Positions 52,505 through 61,103 of a DNA stretch of 64,000 bases are shown one piece after another. Source of the stretch: Saprospirales bacterium (GTDB lineage Bacteria; Bacteroidota; Bacteroidia; Chitinophagales; Saprospiraceae); assembly GCA_016711045.1 (NCBI GenBank), contig JADJTT010000002.1, positions 861,846 to 925,845 on the forward strand, read 5' to 3'. A model generated the notes under the pieces. That model was not told the DNA's origin and searched no databases. It saw only the letters and a program-made list of their open reading frames with translations. How positions within the stretch are numbered: the first letter of the stretch is position 1; every line of letters begins with the position of its first letter. The position numbers were made by a program, and so were the translations under genes.

Positions 52505-53659
52505 ATGCGAATTAACAACCGGATTATTGCGATCATTATTGGAGTTCTGGCGACTGCGGCCTTTGTCTATTTCTTCAGCGACATTGTGGTCTATGTGGCT
52601 ATTGCCTGGGTTTTATCGCTCATCCTGGGGCCTCTCGTGCATTTTTTTCGAAGAAAATTGCGCTTCCGCAAATTTCAGGCGGGCACCGCTTTATGTGCCG
52701 TGCTGGCTATGGTGGTCTTTTTGGCCGGTCTGTTGCTGATCCTGACCCTCTTTATCCCGCTTATCGTGGAACAGGCCAACAACCTGGCAGGGGTAAATTA
52801 CCAAAACCTTGCTTCCGCGCTTCAGGAACCCATGTCTCAGTTGAATTTGTGGTTGGAGAATCGCGGGCTTATCGAGCACCAGCCCAGCGTGGAAGTACAA
52901 CTGCAGAACGCCTTTAAATTACAAGATTGGTTTCAGCCGGCCCAGGTCGGCAACTTCTTTTCCATTATTCTGACTGCCGCAGGTAATGTGTTGGTGGGTT
53001 TTTTCTCCGTTCTTTTTATCACCTTTTTCTTCCTTCAGGACGAAACGATGCTGGCCGACTTCCTCGTCTCCATTCTTCCCAATGAATACGAAAAGCAGGT
53101 GCGCCAGGCATTTAGAGGCATAGATCGCATGCTGCATCGCTACTTCAGCGGCATCCTGCTCCAGGTATCCATTCTCACGGCATTTATGGCGATACTCCTG
53201 AGTATCTTCGGCATTCAAAACGCCCTGCTGATCGCTTTTTTTGCCGCACTGATCAACTTGATCCCCTATGTAGGACCGTTTTTAGGAGCCGTCTTTGGCG
53301 TGTTTATCTCCATCTCCTCCAACCTCGACCTGGAATTCTATTCCCAAATGCTGCCCATGCTGGGGAAGGTGGTCGGGTCATTTATTGCCATGCAGTTTTT
53401 AGACAACTACATCCTCCAGCCCTGGATCTTTTCCAAGAGCGTGAAGGCTCATCCGCTCGAGATCTTCATTGTGATCTTAATGGGCGCCCAGCTAAACGGA
53501 GTGCTCGGCATGGTCCTGGCCATCCCGGTCTACACGGTCCTGCGGGTGGTTGCCCGGACATTCTGGAGTAAAATGCGGATTGTGCAGTCGCTGACGGAAG
53601 GGTTGGAAGAAGAGGATGAAGAGACCGGGAAAGCGGATTCCGAAAGCTATCTGGACTGA
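52505..53659 (+). CDS. AI-2E family transporter
   Basis: The 384-residue membrane protein has about eight helices: two at the N-terminus, a periplasmic helical region (LASALQEPMSQLNLWLENRG), then the conserved FLLITFFFLQDE, RGIDRMLHRYFSGILLQVSI, LINLIPYVGPFLGAVFG and LQPWIFSKSVKAHPLEIFIV motifs of the family. Members export autoinducer-2 or sodium/protons; the substrate here is unknown. The C-terminus is acidic. Its last 13 bases overlap the convergent mutA-like gene. Confidence 0.9.
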   Translation: MRINNRIIAIIIGVLATAAFVYFFSDIVVYVAIAWVLSLILGPLVHFFRRKLRFRKFQAGTALCAVLAMVVFLAGLLLILTLFIPLIVEQANNLAGVNYQNLASALQEPMSQLNLWLENRGLIEHQPSVEVQLQNAFKLQDWFQPAQVGNFFSIILTAAGNVLVGFFSVLFITFFFLQDETMLADFLVSILPNEYEKQVRQAFRGIDRMLHRYFSGILLQVSILTAFMAILLSIFGIQNALLIAFFAALINLIPYVGPFLGAVFGVFISISSNLDLEFYSQMLPMLGKVVGSFIAMQFLDNYILQPWIFSKSVKAHPLEIFIVILMGAQLNGVLGMVLAIPVYTVLRVVARTFWSKMRIVQSLTEGLEEEDEETGKADSESYLD

Positions 53660-54792
53660 AAAGATTCCCACGCCGCGCGGGCCAACGCATCCGTTAATTG
53701 CTCCACATAATAACTGCCGGCGGCCGGATCGATCACCCGGTCGAGGTAGCTTTCCATTTTGAGCAGGTGTTGCACATTGCGGGCGATGCGGCGGGCGAAA
53801 GAGGTACTCATCTTGCCTTGGAAGGCATCGGAAGGCAGCACGGTCAGACGGTCTACACCGGCGATCACAGCCGACATGGCCTGCGTCGTGGCCCGGATCA
53901 TATTTTGATGGGGATCATCCAATTGAGATTCGCCGGCTAGCCGCGCATCGATAGGCGGTAAAGCGAGATGAGTAACCCCATACCCTTCCATGATGTGCGC
54001 CCAAAGGATCTTCAAGGCGCGAATTTTGGCAATTTCCACAAAATAACTCGTACCGATAGAAACCGAAAGTTGGATGTGGTGATGCACGACCTCGGGGGAA
54101 AGCCCCAGTCCCGTGTAGCGCTCCATCAGCCGGGTGCCGCGAACCAGGATGCCGGCCAGCTCTTCCACCACACCTTCTGTGCCGCGATAATCGAGGTGGC
54201 CGTTTACGGTGAGCAAGCGGAAGCCGGGTAGCGCCAGGGTGCCCTTTTCGAGCAGTTGCGCCATGACCACCGCAAAGGATTCTTCCGCATAGGCAATACC
54301 ATGAATATAAATGGAGCCGCGAAGCGACAAGCGCTCGGGATGGCTGTGGACCATGTCGAAAAACGTATCCCAAATGGCGGGGAATTCCTCCACTTTTTTA
54401 ATGCCGGCAATATGGGTGGACACAAAAGCCAACTCGACGCCTTCCAGCAGTTGCTCCCACTCGTGGAGTTTGAGTGGGCGCTTCAGGATCCAGCGGGGAG
54501 CCTGCACGCCGTTTTCCAGGGCTTCCATAGCCCGGCGGTGCGCGTCGGGGATCGTATCTACGGGAATATCTTCACCGATCTCCCAGTCGTTGCTCAGCCG
54601 CTCTGCAGGCAGGGAGGGCATTTCCAAAGGCCAGTCTTCGCGGTGGGAAAAAGGACTGACAGCCAGACCCGGTTTGATCAACCAGTCCAGGCTATCAAGG
54701 GATTGCCCCTTCAGTTCTTTCCGGACTTTTTCCAACCACTCCGCTTTGCTTACGGAAGCAAAGGAGTTGAATAAGGGATCTTCGAGCGACAT
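53647..54792 (-). CDS. mutA: Methylmalonyl-CoA mutase small (beta) subunit-like protein
   Basis: The 381-residue product matches the MutA type mutase chain: WLEKVRKELKGQSLDSLDWLIKPGL start, GSIYIHGIAYAEESFAVVMAQLL, GTSYFVEIAKIRALKILWAHI, MIRATTQAMSAVIAGVDRLTVLP, and RNVQHLLKMESYLDRVIDPAAGSYYVEQL at the end. It lacks the C-terminal cobalamin-binding domain and is shorter than typical MutA (about 450-640). The large catalytic subunit MutB usually follows directly, but here the next gene is convergent AI-2E, so it is an orphan in this window. It may still pair with a MutB encoded elsewhere. Confidence 0.85.
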   Translation of the reverse strand: MSLEDPLFNSFASVSKAEWLEKVRKELKGQSLDSLDWLIKPGLAVSPFSHREDWPLEMPSLPAERLSNDWEIGEDIPVDTIPDAHRRAMEALENGVQAPRWILKRPLKLHEWEQLLEGVELAFVSTHIAGIKKVEEFPAIWDTFFDMVHSHPERLSLRGSIYIHGIAYAEESFAVVMAQLLEKGTLALPGFRLLTVNGHLDYRGTEGVVEELAGILVRGTRLMERYTGLGLSPEVVHHHIQLSVSIGTSYFVEIAKIRALKILWAHIMEGYGVTHLALPPIDARLAGESQLDDPHQNMIRATTQAMSAVIAGVDRLTVLPSDAFQGKMSTSFARRIARNVQHLLKMESYLDRVIDPAAGSYYVEQLTDALARAAWESFQSR

Positions 54793-54804
54793 TTAAAATG
54801 GTTG

Positions 54805-54838
54805 AAAAAGGTTGCTCCCGGCCGGGAGCAACCTTTTT
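54805..54838. terminator. Perfect palindromic terminator after ahcY
   Basis: The 34-bp sequence is its own reverse complement: aaaaaggttgctcccg, a central ggcc axis, then its mirror image. It starts at the ahcY stop and lies 12 bases before the mutA start codon. Stem plus T-run fits an intrinsic terminator for ahcY. Confidence 0.8.
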
Positions 54839-56150
54839 AATATCTATAATATTCCGGCTTAAACGGCCCTTCCTTCTCCACGCCAATATACTTGGCCTGG
54901 TGGTCTTTGAGCTCTTCCAGTTCCACGCCGATCTTGGCCAGGTGCAGGCGGGCTACCTGTTCGTCGAGGTGCTTGGGAAGGGTGAATACCACATTTTCGT
55001 ATTGGTCATGGTTTTTCCAGAGCTCGAGCTGCGCCAACACCTGATTGGTGAAAGAGTTGGACATTACGAAGGAGGGGTGACCGGTGGCACAGCCCAGGTT
55101 CACCAGGCGACCTTCGGCCAGCAGGATGATATCCTTGCCGTCGACGGTATACTTGTCTACTTGCGGCTTGATATCCACTTTTGTCTGGCCATAATTTTTA
55201 TTCAGCCAGGCCACGTCGATCTCGTTGTCGAAATGGCCGATATTGCAAACGATGGTTTTGTCCTTCATCTTTTTGAAGTGCTCCCCGTTCACTACATCAC
55301 AGTTGCCCGTGGCGGTGACCACGATATCGGCCTTCGAAACCGCGTTTTCCATTTTCAACACCTGGAAACCGTCCATCGCTGCCTGCAGCGCGCAGATGGG
55401 GTCGATCTCGGTGACGATCACCCGACAGCCGGCGCCACGGAGGGAAGCAGCAGAGCCTTTCCCCACATCGCCATAACCGGCCACGACGGCTACTTTACCA
55501 GCCAGCATGATATCGGTGGCGCGGCGGATGGCATCGACCAGGGATTCCTTGCAGCCGTATTTATTGTCGAATTTCGATTTTGTTACCGAGTCGTTCACGT
55601 TGATAGCCGGCATGAGGAGGGTGCCGTTTTTCACGCGATCGTAGAGGCGGTGTACCCCTGTGGTCGTTTCCTCGCTGATGCCGAAGATACCGGCAGCCAG
55701 TTCCGTATGAGTGTCCAACACCAGGTTGGTGAGGTCGCCACCGTCATCGAGGATCATATTCAGGGGCTTACCGCCTTCAAAAGCGAAAAGCGTCTGCTCG
55801 ATAGCCCACCAGAATTCGGTTTCATTCATTCCTTTCCAGGCGTATACCGGCACACCCGTAGCTGCGATAGCGGCGGCGGCATGGTCCTGCGTGGAAAAAA
55901 TGTTGCAGGAAGACCAGGACACTTCGGCGCCCAGTTCAATGAGGGTTTCGATCAACACAGCCGTTTGGATGGTCATGTGCAGGCAGCCGGCAATACGGGC
56001 GCCTTTGAGGGGTTTCGACGGGCCGTACTCCTTCCGGAGGGCCATCAGACCGGGCATTTCCGCTTCGGCCAATTCGATCTCTTTCCGGCCCCAAGCTGCC
56101 AGGCTGATATCTTTTACTTTGTAAGTCAGTTTAGTTTCTGTCGATTGCAT
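54837..56150 (-). CDS. ahcY: S-adenosyl-L-homocysteine hydrolase
   Basis: The 437-residue enzyme is a full-length adenosylhomocysteinase: GCLHMTIQTAVLIETL, SCNIFSTQDHAAAAI (active-site region), MPAINVNDSVTKSKFDNKYG, and the NAD-binding loop GYGDVGKGSA (residues 225-234). It has LAEGRLVNLGCATGHPSFVM and the typical C-terminal tail ending KPEYYRY. It splits S-adenosylhomocysteine into adenosine and homocysteine in the cytoplasm, which keeps methylation reactions going. It is a single gene with a strong palindromic terminator. Confidence 0.97.
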   Translation of the reverse strand: MQSTETKLTYKVKDISLAAWGRKEIELAEAEMPGLMALRKEYGPSKPLKGARIAGCLHMTIQTAVLIETLIELGAEVSWSSCNIFSTQDHAAAAIAATGVPVYAWKGMNETEFWWAIEQTLFAFEGGKPLNMILDDGGDLTNLVLDTHTELAAGIFGISEETTTGVHRLYDRVKNGTLLMPAINVNDSVTKSKFDNKYGCKESLVDAIRRATDIMLAGKVAVVAGYGDVGKGSAASLRGAGCRVIVTEIDPICALQAAMDGFQVLKMENAVSKADIVVTATGNCDVVNGEHFKKMKDKTIVCNIGHFDNEIDVAWLNKNYGQTKVDIKPQVDKYTVDGKDIILLAEGRLVNLGCATGHPSFVMSNSFTNQVLAQLELWKNHDQYENVVFTLPKHLDEQVARLHLAKIGVELEELKDHQAKYIGVEKEGPFKPEYYRY

Positions 56151-56247
56151 GAATAGAACTTTTTTAATTAGTGTGCAAAGATAGGGATTAGTATTGGGGG
56201 ATTAAAGGGGATTAACAGTAGAAATGCCCAATTGTTGACACAAATCC

Positions 56248-56823
56248 TCAGCTCCGATCCAGCCATTTCGTATCAAAGACCTTTGGAGCCATTTCCATTT
56301 CATAAAGCAGGGTATCCAGGTCGTTTGCCACGGTGAGGAGGTTGCGGTTCACTTCTTTGAGGAAGCCCGCTTCGATCATTTTATCGATGTGGGCGAGCAA
56401 GTGGTCGTAGTAGCCGTTCCAGTTCAGGAGGCCTACCGGTTTGAAGTGCAATTGGATCTGTTTCCAGGTCAGAATCTCGAACAGTTCGTCGAGTGTACCG
56501 AACCCGCCGGGAAGGGTGATGAAGGCATCGGCTTTCTCCGCCATGGTGTGTTTGCGTTCGTGCATACTTTCGACGGTAAAGAGCTCCGTCAGGTCCGTGT
56601 GGCATACTTCCTTTTCCTTCATAAAAAAGGGAATAGCGCCGACGACCTTTCCACCTGCTTCCAATGCTGCGTCGGCCATGATGCCCATCAGGCCGATGTT
56701 GCCGGCGCCATAGACCAGGGTAATACCCCGCTTGGCGAAGTTGCGGCCGAGGTCGGCGGCGAGTTCTTTTAAACGCGGATCTTTCCCGGAAGAGGAGCCA
56801 CAGAAAACAGCAATGGATTGCAT
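56248..56823 (-). CDS. LOG family nucleoside monophosphate phosphoribohydrolase
   Basis: The 191-residue protein starts MQSIAVFCGSSSGKDPRLKE and has LVYGAGNIGLMGIMADAAL and MHERKHTMAEKADAFITLPGGFGTLDE, the PGGxGTxxE motif of LOG (lysine decarboxylase-like) proteins. These split cytokinin or other nucleoside monophosphates into base and ribose phosphate. It is the last fully intact gene before the AT-rich region. A 17-bp hairpin lies upstream of it at 56885-56940. Confidence 0.92.
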   Translation of the reverse strand: MQSIAVFCGSSSGKDPRLKELAADLGRNFAKRGITLVYGAGNIGLMGIMADAALEAGGKVVGAIPFFMKEKEVCHTDLTELFTVESMHERKHTMAEKADAFITLPGGFGTLDELFEILTWKQIQLHFKPVGLLNWNGYYDHLLAHIDKMIEAGFLKEVNRNLLTVANDLDTLLYEMEMAPKVFDTKWLDRS

Positions 56824-56884
56824 AGGGGGGAGCAGGTTGGTGAGGGGGTAAAGGTAAGGGATTATCGGGTTCTTTCAAGGCTTA

Positions 56885-56940
56885 AAATAAGCGCTTCATA
56901 GTGGATAAAAGCGCTTATAGCTGCTATGAAGTGCTTATTT
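56885..56940. repeat. Long hairpin upstream of the LOG gene
   Basis: Arms aaataagcgcttcatag (56885-56901) and ctatgaagtgcttattt (56924-56940) pair over 17 bp with one G-T wobble. The loop holds a second copy of the word aagcgcttat. Nothing coding is seen in 56824-57114; from about 57000 the base composition falls to AT-rich. Confidence 0.65.
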
Positions 56941-57114
56941 GGTTATCATCCGATTGTTGGGGGTGAAAATGCCGACAGGTGTTATTCATCCTTGTAGTAA
57001 TTGGTTATATTTGGGAGACTTCCTTCGGTGGTTGGTGGCTGGGGGCCTGTTGTTTAGAAGGGTAGATGGGTAAAGAGGGAAGGGATGTATATGCAATATT
57101 GTGATTATACAAAT

Positions 57115-57121
57115 GTTAGGC
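57115..57121 (+). other. Left boundary core site of an integron-like cassette
   Basis: GTTAGGC fits the integron recombination core GTTRRRY, and the next base (G) is the same as after the core at 57876-57882. No attC-like structure with a RYYYAAC box is found upstream, so this may be the junction with an attachment site of another kind or with chromosomal DNA. Confidence 0.5.
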
Positions 57122-57195
57122 GGCATGGAAAGAGGAGAAAGAAACTCCTAGAGCTAAAATTTCGTTATATTAGCTGTTAACCAATGATGTAGTAC

Positions 57196-57419
57196 ATGAG
57201 CGAACTTGAGATTCAACAATCTATTCTCAGAGCATTGAGCAGGATGTCTTTAGCTCAACAATACAAGCTATTGGAGTTCATTAACTCCATGATAGCTGTG
57301 CAACGCGTGGAGAAGCCCAAGGGCATTCTGCGATTTGCAGGGGTTTTTGATGCATCGGACGCCCAGGAATTCAGGCTTCGTTGAAGGATTGTGAGCAAAT
57401 TGACAAGGATGAGTGGTAG
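57196..57419 (+). pseudogene. vapB: VapB-type antitoxin (frame broken near the end)
   Basis: The frame starts MSELEIQQSILRALSRMSLA and reads GILRFAGVFDASDAQEF, then stops at 57384. Adding one base after ttc at about 57373 gives QASLKDCEQIDKDEW and a stop at 57419. About 74 residues are recovered, the size of a short VapB/PhD-like antitoxin that neutralises a PIN-domain toxin. The repaired end overlaps the toxin start (57409) by 11 bases, as usual for such pairs. It is labelled broken because of the indel, which may be a sequencing fault. Confidence 0.62.
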
Positions 57420-57797
57420 GTACTTACTCGACTCCAACATAGTAATCGCCATATTCAATGACGATCAATCTGTCATTGACCAAGGTGAATCAAGACCCTG
57501 AGATCTATGTACCCTCAATAGGGGTAGGTGAACTGTATTATGGGGCATTCAATTCTTCCAAGAAACAAACCAATATTGATCGAATCGATCAACTCCGTAC
57601 GGAGGTAACTGTCCTGGCCTGCGACATTTATACGGCAAAATTCTACGGGCAAATCAAAGAAGGCTAAAGGATAAAGGAACTCCGATCCCAGAAAAAATGA
57701 TATGGATAGCGCTATTGCTATGCAATACGGATTGACTTTAGTTACCCGAGATAGTCACTTTGATAACGTTGATGGGCTTAGTGTCGAAAAGTGGTAA
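57409..57797 (+). pseudogene. vapC: VapC-type PIN-domain toxin (several indels)
   Basis: Three frames together give a PIN-domain ribonuclease: SGRYLLDSNIVIAIFNDDQ (first acidic residue, Asp), then QDPEIYVPSIGVGELYYGAF (second acidic residue, Glu), CDIYTAKFYGQIK, LKDKGTPIPE, and GLTLVTRDSHFDNVDGLSVE with the RD motif. VapC toxins cut tRNA or rRNA and stop growth. Frame changes occur near 57482, 57661 and 57694, all at short base runs; the conserved residues are all kept. The gene is therefore either recently broken or intact with sequence errors. Length after repair is about 128 residues, normal for VapC. Confidence 0.65.
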
Positions 57798-57814
57798 AAG
57801 AGAAAGAACACGCC

Positions 57815-57882
57815 ACCTAACTTTGTTCACACGGCAATGGCTTCGCATACGCTTCGCTACTTGCGTGTGCACCCCGTTAGGC
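57815..57882 (+). other. attC-like recombination site
   Basis: Sixty-eight bases run from a RYYYAAC box (acctaac, 57815-57821) to a GTTRRRY box (gttaggc, 57876-57882); the two are complementary at 6 of 7 positions. Inside, gttcacacggcaatggc and the complement of the right arm (gtgcacacgcaagtagc) pair except for one extra G on the left arm and a few mismatches, and a short central spacer remains. Core boxes, imperfect inner arms with an unpaired base and a central spacer are the hallmarks of integron attC sites. It lies 18 bases after the vapC stop. Confidence 0.65.
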
Positions 57883-57911
57883 GCAATTAAAATAACAGAC
57901 TCAAGAATATA

Positions 57912-58444
57912 ATGAACATAAAATACCTTTATACATTGTTAAAAAAATCTTAGTTCAAAGACATTTGAAAAGGAGAATTTGTAATAAATAAAGGAGATAA
58001 AATAAATAGTATTTTTTATATCAGAAAAGGCTTGGTTCGTAGCTATTTGATAAACGACAAGGGCGAAGAAATTACTTTTCAGTTGTTTGCCAACAACTAT
58101 TTGGGAATGTTCATACCATTTTATTTAATGAACCTTCCAAGTTTACTTTTCAAACGTTGGAGAAAACAAAAGTGTATTTTACAGATTAAAACATTTCAGG
58201 ATTTAAGTAATTCCAATTCGAATTTTTAAAAATTGACAATGGAATTTTTTAGTCGACAAATTTTAAAACAAGCCATTCAAAGAATAGACTCTTTGTTTTT
58301 CTTTCCCCAGAAAAGAGATACCAACAATATCTAAAAGATTACCCAAATATAATAGGCCGAGTGCCCGACAAGTACATTGCAAATGTGTTGGGCATCACCC
58401 TGTTCTTTGAGCAGAATAAGAAAACGGATTTCAAAGAAAAATAG
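57912..58444 (+). pseudogene. Crp/Fnr-family transcription regulator remnant
   Basis: Pieces in different frames form one protein: INKGDKINSIFYIRKGLVRS then YLINDKGEEITFQLFANN (cyclic-nucleotide-binding fold), then RYQQYLKDYPNIIGRVPDKY and, after repair, GITPVSLSRIRKRISKK, the recognition helix of Crp/Fnr proteins. At least five frame changes are needed. No function can be expected as it stands. Coordinates are approximate. It may once have controlled the neighbouring genes. Confidence 0.6.
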
Positions 58445-58452
58445 CCTCCATC

Positions 58453-58592
58453 TCATTTATTATCCTTTGTTAATGAGTATATCCTCTTTTGGGAAATAAT
58501 TTTGCACCAACATTTAAATTAATTTCACCATGAAAGTAACAGCAGTATTATTTATGCTTCTTTTTGGAGCAATTTCTTTGAATGCCCAGTCC
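58453..58592 (+). repeat. Direct repeat copy 1 (promoter and start of small secreted protein gene)
   Basis: This 140-base stretch, from tcatttattatc to the signal-peptide codons ending cagtcc, is closely matched by 59688-59825. It includes TAATTTTG at 58497-58504, a good -7 element about 25 bases before the ATG. The duplication covers the upstream region and the first codons. Confidence 0.75.
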
Positions 58593-58907
58593 ATAGAAGG
58601 CTTGTGGAACACGGGTAAAGAAAATACTATCATTAACATCAAAAAAGTGAATAGTAATTATGAAGGAACCATACATGATTCCGATAATTCCAATGCGCAA
58701 ATTGGAAAAGTTCTGGTTAAAGACATTGAGAAAAGTGGTGAAGATACCTACAAAGGAAAATTATATGTAATAGACAAAGGGGAATGGTACAATGCCGAGT
58801 TTAAACCTAAAAATGAAAAGCTTGCCATCACCGTATCCAGCGGCTTTGAAAAAAGGAGATTGAATGGAAAAAAGCTGGTGATTTACCTGAAACTTCACAG
58901 GAAATAA
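58530..58907 (+). CDS. Small exported protein, DUF2147-like (copy 1; shifted end)
   Basis: The 125-residue product has a signal peptide (MKVTAVLFMLLFGAISLNAQ) and then IEGLWNTGKENTIINIKKV, KIGKVLVKDIEKSG-type strands, GKLYVIDKGEWYNAEFKPKN and ITVSSGFEKR, which resemble the lipocalin-like DUF2147 fold. Near 58863 an extra base after AAT would give LNWKKAGDLPETSQ instead of the observed tail, so the last 15 residues are probably wrong. A second copy of this gene is at 59766. The function of the family is not established. Confidence 0.6.
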   Translation: MKVTAVLFMLLFGAISLNAQSIEGLWNTGKENTIINIKKVNSNYEGTIHDSDNSNAQIGKVLVKDIEKSGEDTYKGKLYVIDKGEWYNAEFKPKNEKLAITVSSGFEKRRLNGKKLVIYLKLHRK

Positions 58908-59478
58908 AATTGAGTGGGGAAAATACTTTTAGTGAAGAAGAAATTAAAGAGGCTGAAGGAAAATCTGAACATAGAAGATGTCGCTGAAATTTTTGGGGAA
59001 TCATCAGATCTTGAAGATTTTGAAAAACGACTCAATGATCCAGAAAGTATGATTTCAAACCTTGACTCAATGGAGATGGTGAATTAGATTACTTAAAGGT
59101 TGTGGAAAAAGAAGAAGGGGATACTCGGACGGTTTATGTTCAAGCCGCAGTCACTGAAAATACCAATAAAACAGTTGCTTCGATTGTTGTGGTTAAAGAT
59201 AGTAATAATGAAGTTAATGTGAAGGTGGTTGGTGATCAGGCACTTTACGGTAGTAATTATATAATCATACCGGCTTACAGGCGAGTGCCAACTGTTGTGA
59301 CCTGGTTTTGGGGTCCTAGATATAGAGTTTGGGTATCTCCTTACAGGTTTGGATACTACCCGCCATACTTCCGTCCTCGGGCGATTGTTATAGACCAAGG
59401 CCTGTAGTTGGTAAAACAACTGTGATACGCCCCAGTCCCAGACCCGTTAGAAAAAGGACAGTGATAATTAGGAATTAA
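58895..59478 (+). pseudogene. EF-hand-like protein with YFRPR-type tail, frame broken
   Basis: Joined frames read EEEIKEAEG, NLNIEDVAEIFGESSDLEDF, EKRLNDPESMISNLDS, then (with one added A at about 59071) an EF-hand-like NGDGELDYLKVV. The largest intact piece runs 59102-59407: VEKEEGDTRTVYVQAAVTEN, GSNYIIIPAYRRVPTVVTWF and YRFGYYPPYFRPR. A last shift near 59400 gives VVGKTTVIRP to the stop at 59478. No start codon or signal peptide is seen for this part, and its frame follows directly from the DUF2147-like gene, so the two may be fused by a duplication event. Function unknown. Confidence 0.5.
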
Positions 59479-59687
59479 TCAATGTATCACATGCAAAGCT
59501 TCGATTAAATCAATATTTGAAATTTTATAATGAGCAACGCTTCCATCACAAAGCCTAAGTTACCGGACTCCAAAAGAGATGTTTGGATTATGGAAATTGT
59601 GCTTTTGAATTTACGTTGCCACAACACAAAATCTTCTTTAACTTACAACCGGAGCTACTCCAATTGCGAAGAAAGAACATTACGGCT

Positions 59688-59825
59688 TCATTTATTATCT
59701 TTTGTTAATGAGTTTATCCTCTTTTGAGGAATAATTTTTTCACGTACCTTTAAAATGATTTCACCATGAAAGTAACAGTATTATTTATGCTTCTTTTTGG
59801 AGTAATTTCTATGAAAACTCAGTCC
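59688..59825 (+). repeat. Direct repeat copy 2
   Basis: This matches 58453-58592 with scattered changes, including loss of the perfect TAATTTTG (here TAATTTTTTC). The stretch between the copies (59479-59687) has a 65-codon open frame at 59530 that I do not regard as a gene. Confidence 0.75.
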
Positions 59826-60056
59826 TCCTTGAATGGGATTTGGAATACCGGGCAAGACAACACAAAAATTGAAATCGAATCAGAAAATGGAATTTATCTT
59901 GGTAAGATAATTTCTTCTGATAATTCAAATGTAAAAATAGGAACCCTTATTCTAAAGGAGGTCAAATCAGAAAGCGGAAAATGGAAGGGGAAATTGTATA
60001 GCCTTAAAAAGAAAGAATGGTTTGATGCTGCATTAGAATTAAAAGGAAGTAGCTAA
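59766..60056 (+). CDS. Small exported protein, DUF2147-like (copy 2)
   Basis: The 96-residue product starts MKVTVLFMLLFGVISMKTQS and continues LNGIWNTGQDNTKIEIESEN and KWKGKLYSLKKKEWFDAALE, clearly related to the gene at 58530 (about half the residues agree). It ends shortly after the EWFDAAL strand, where copy 1 continues with ITVSSGF, so it is truncated at the C-terminus. Between its stop and 60143 nothing is recognised. Confidence 0.6.
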   Translation: MKVTVLFMLLFGVISMKTQSSLNGIWNTGQDNTKIEIESENGIYLGKIISSDNSNVKIGTLILKEVKSESGKWKGKLYSLKKKEWFDAALELKGSS

Positions 60057-60143
60057 TGGTTACCGTTAAATCTGGATGGGCAAGCAAAACTGTGGAGTGG
60101 ACAAAATCGTGATTTTTTAAGCAAGTAAACCAAAAACATCCGT

Positions 60144-61085
60144 ATGCTGCTTGTCCAAAACGTTACCAAATTTTTGCCTTTAATTGCACTTCTTCTATCT
60201 GGTGTTTAATCTTCTAGACCGCAGGATTTTGATGTCATCAAAATACATTCTGCATATTATCCAAAACAGCATTTGGAAAGAGTCTAATGTTGATGGGGGA
60301 GATTGGTTTTTTTGAATGGGGCGTACAAGTAGCTATACCGCAGACTTTTAAAAAACACAAAAAACAATCCTTATCCATAAAATTGGATACGCTAACTTGA
60401 CTGCAAATACAGAGGTTTCTCTACCGCTGGTCAATGTAGAATCCACTCGATACTACCACACTATTATCTATAACTTAGGGCTTGTTCAATCCTTGAGCAA
60501 TAATTGGCTACTGGTTGCCAATTTTATTCCAACTCTGGCTTCTGATTTTGAAGAAAAATTGAGTGGAAACGACTTGCTGTTTCAAGCAAACGCATTGGCG
60601 GTTAACACAAAAAATGAAAAATTAAAATGTATGGCTTTGGTCTGGCTTATACCACTCGTTTGGGTCGGCAGTTAGTGATTCCAATGGGATTATTGAAGTA
60701 TAAAACACAAAAGTTTGAATTGGATATGGTTTTGCCCAATAAACTATCGGCAATGGTTAAGACAAATAAAAATATATTTTCTTATGGTGTGAAAGCTGGC
60801 TTAAATGGTGGGGTATTTAATAGCTCAAGCGAGTTTCCAAGCGTAAGCAACACGGTTGACGCAGTGGGGTACAGCCGAATTACTTTAGGCCCAGCTATTA
60901 AAATACGGCTAAGAGATGCCATAAATATTAACATAGAAGGTGGGATGACTGTAAATAGAAGATTGGAATTCATTGATATTAATAATGAAGTCATCGATAG
61001 AACTCCGCAAGCCTCTCCATTTTTGGGTTTTGGAATTTCTTTCGCTCCTAAGATGAATAACTCCAATGCAAATTTCAACTTCTAA
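60144..61085 (+). pseudogene. DUF6268-like outer-membrane protein remnant
   Basis: Segments in several frames combine: a weak signal peptide (FLPLIALLLSG), QDFDVIKIHSAYYPKQHLE, EWGVQVAIPQTFKKHKKQSL, the intact piece LTANTEVSLPLVNVESTRYY and NNWLLVANFIPTLASDFEEK (60397-60675), and YGFGLAYTTRLGRQLVIPMG to FLGFGISFAPKM (60627-61085). The strands resemble small outer-membrane barrels of the DUF6268 type, often next to efflux genes in flavobacteria-like genomes. At least four frame changes are needed. Role unknown. Confidence 0.55.
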
Positions 61086-61103
61086 AATCCAACAATATAC
61101 AGT

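Larger units (their letters stand above)
57116..57876 (+). mobile_element. Integron-like gene cassette carrying a vapBC toxin-antitoxin pair
   Basis: The segment runs from the cut point after the G of GTTAGGC (57115) to the same point in the attC-like site (57876). It holds one promoter-proximal operon, vapB-vapC, followed by the attC-like site, which is the usual cassette layout. Toxin-antitoxin cassettes are known from chromosomal integrons. No integrase gene is visible, so this would be a lone cassette (a CALIN-like element). The reading frames contain small indels. Confidence 0.55.

Noticed and set aside
57047..57121. A second attC-like site upstream of the cassette
   Set aside because: GTTAGGC is there, but no RYYYAAC box or matching arms are found within 140 bases; only a short unrelated hairpin (gtata...tatac) is present.
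59530..59727. Open frame of 65 codons between the two DUF2147-like copies
   Set aside because: No family, signal or start context; its end overlaps the duplicated upstream region, so it is probably non-coding or debris.
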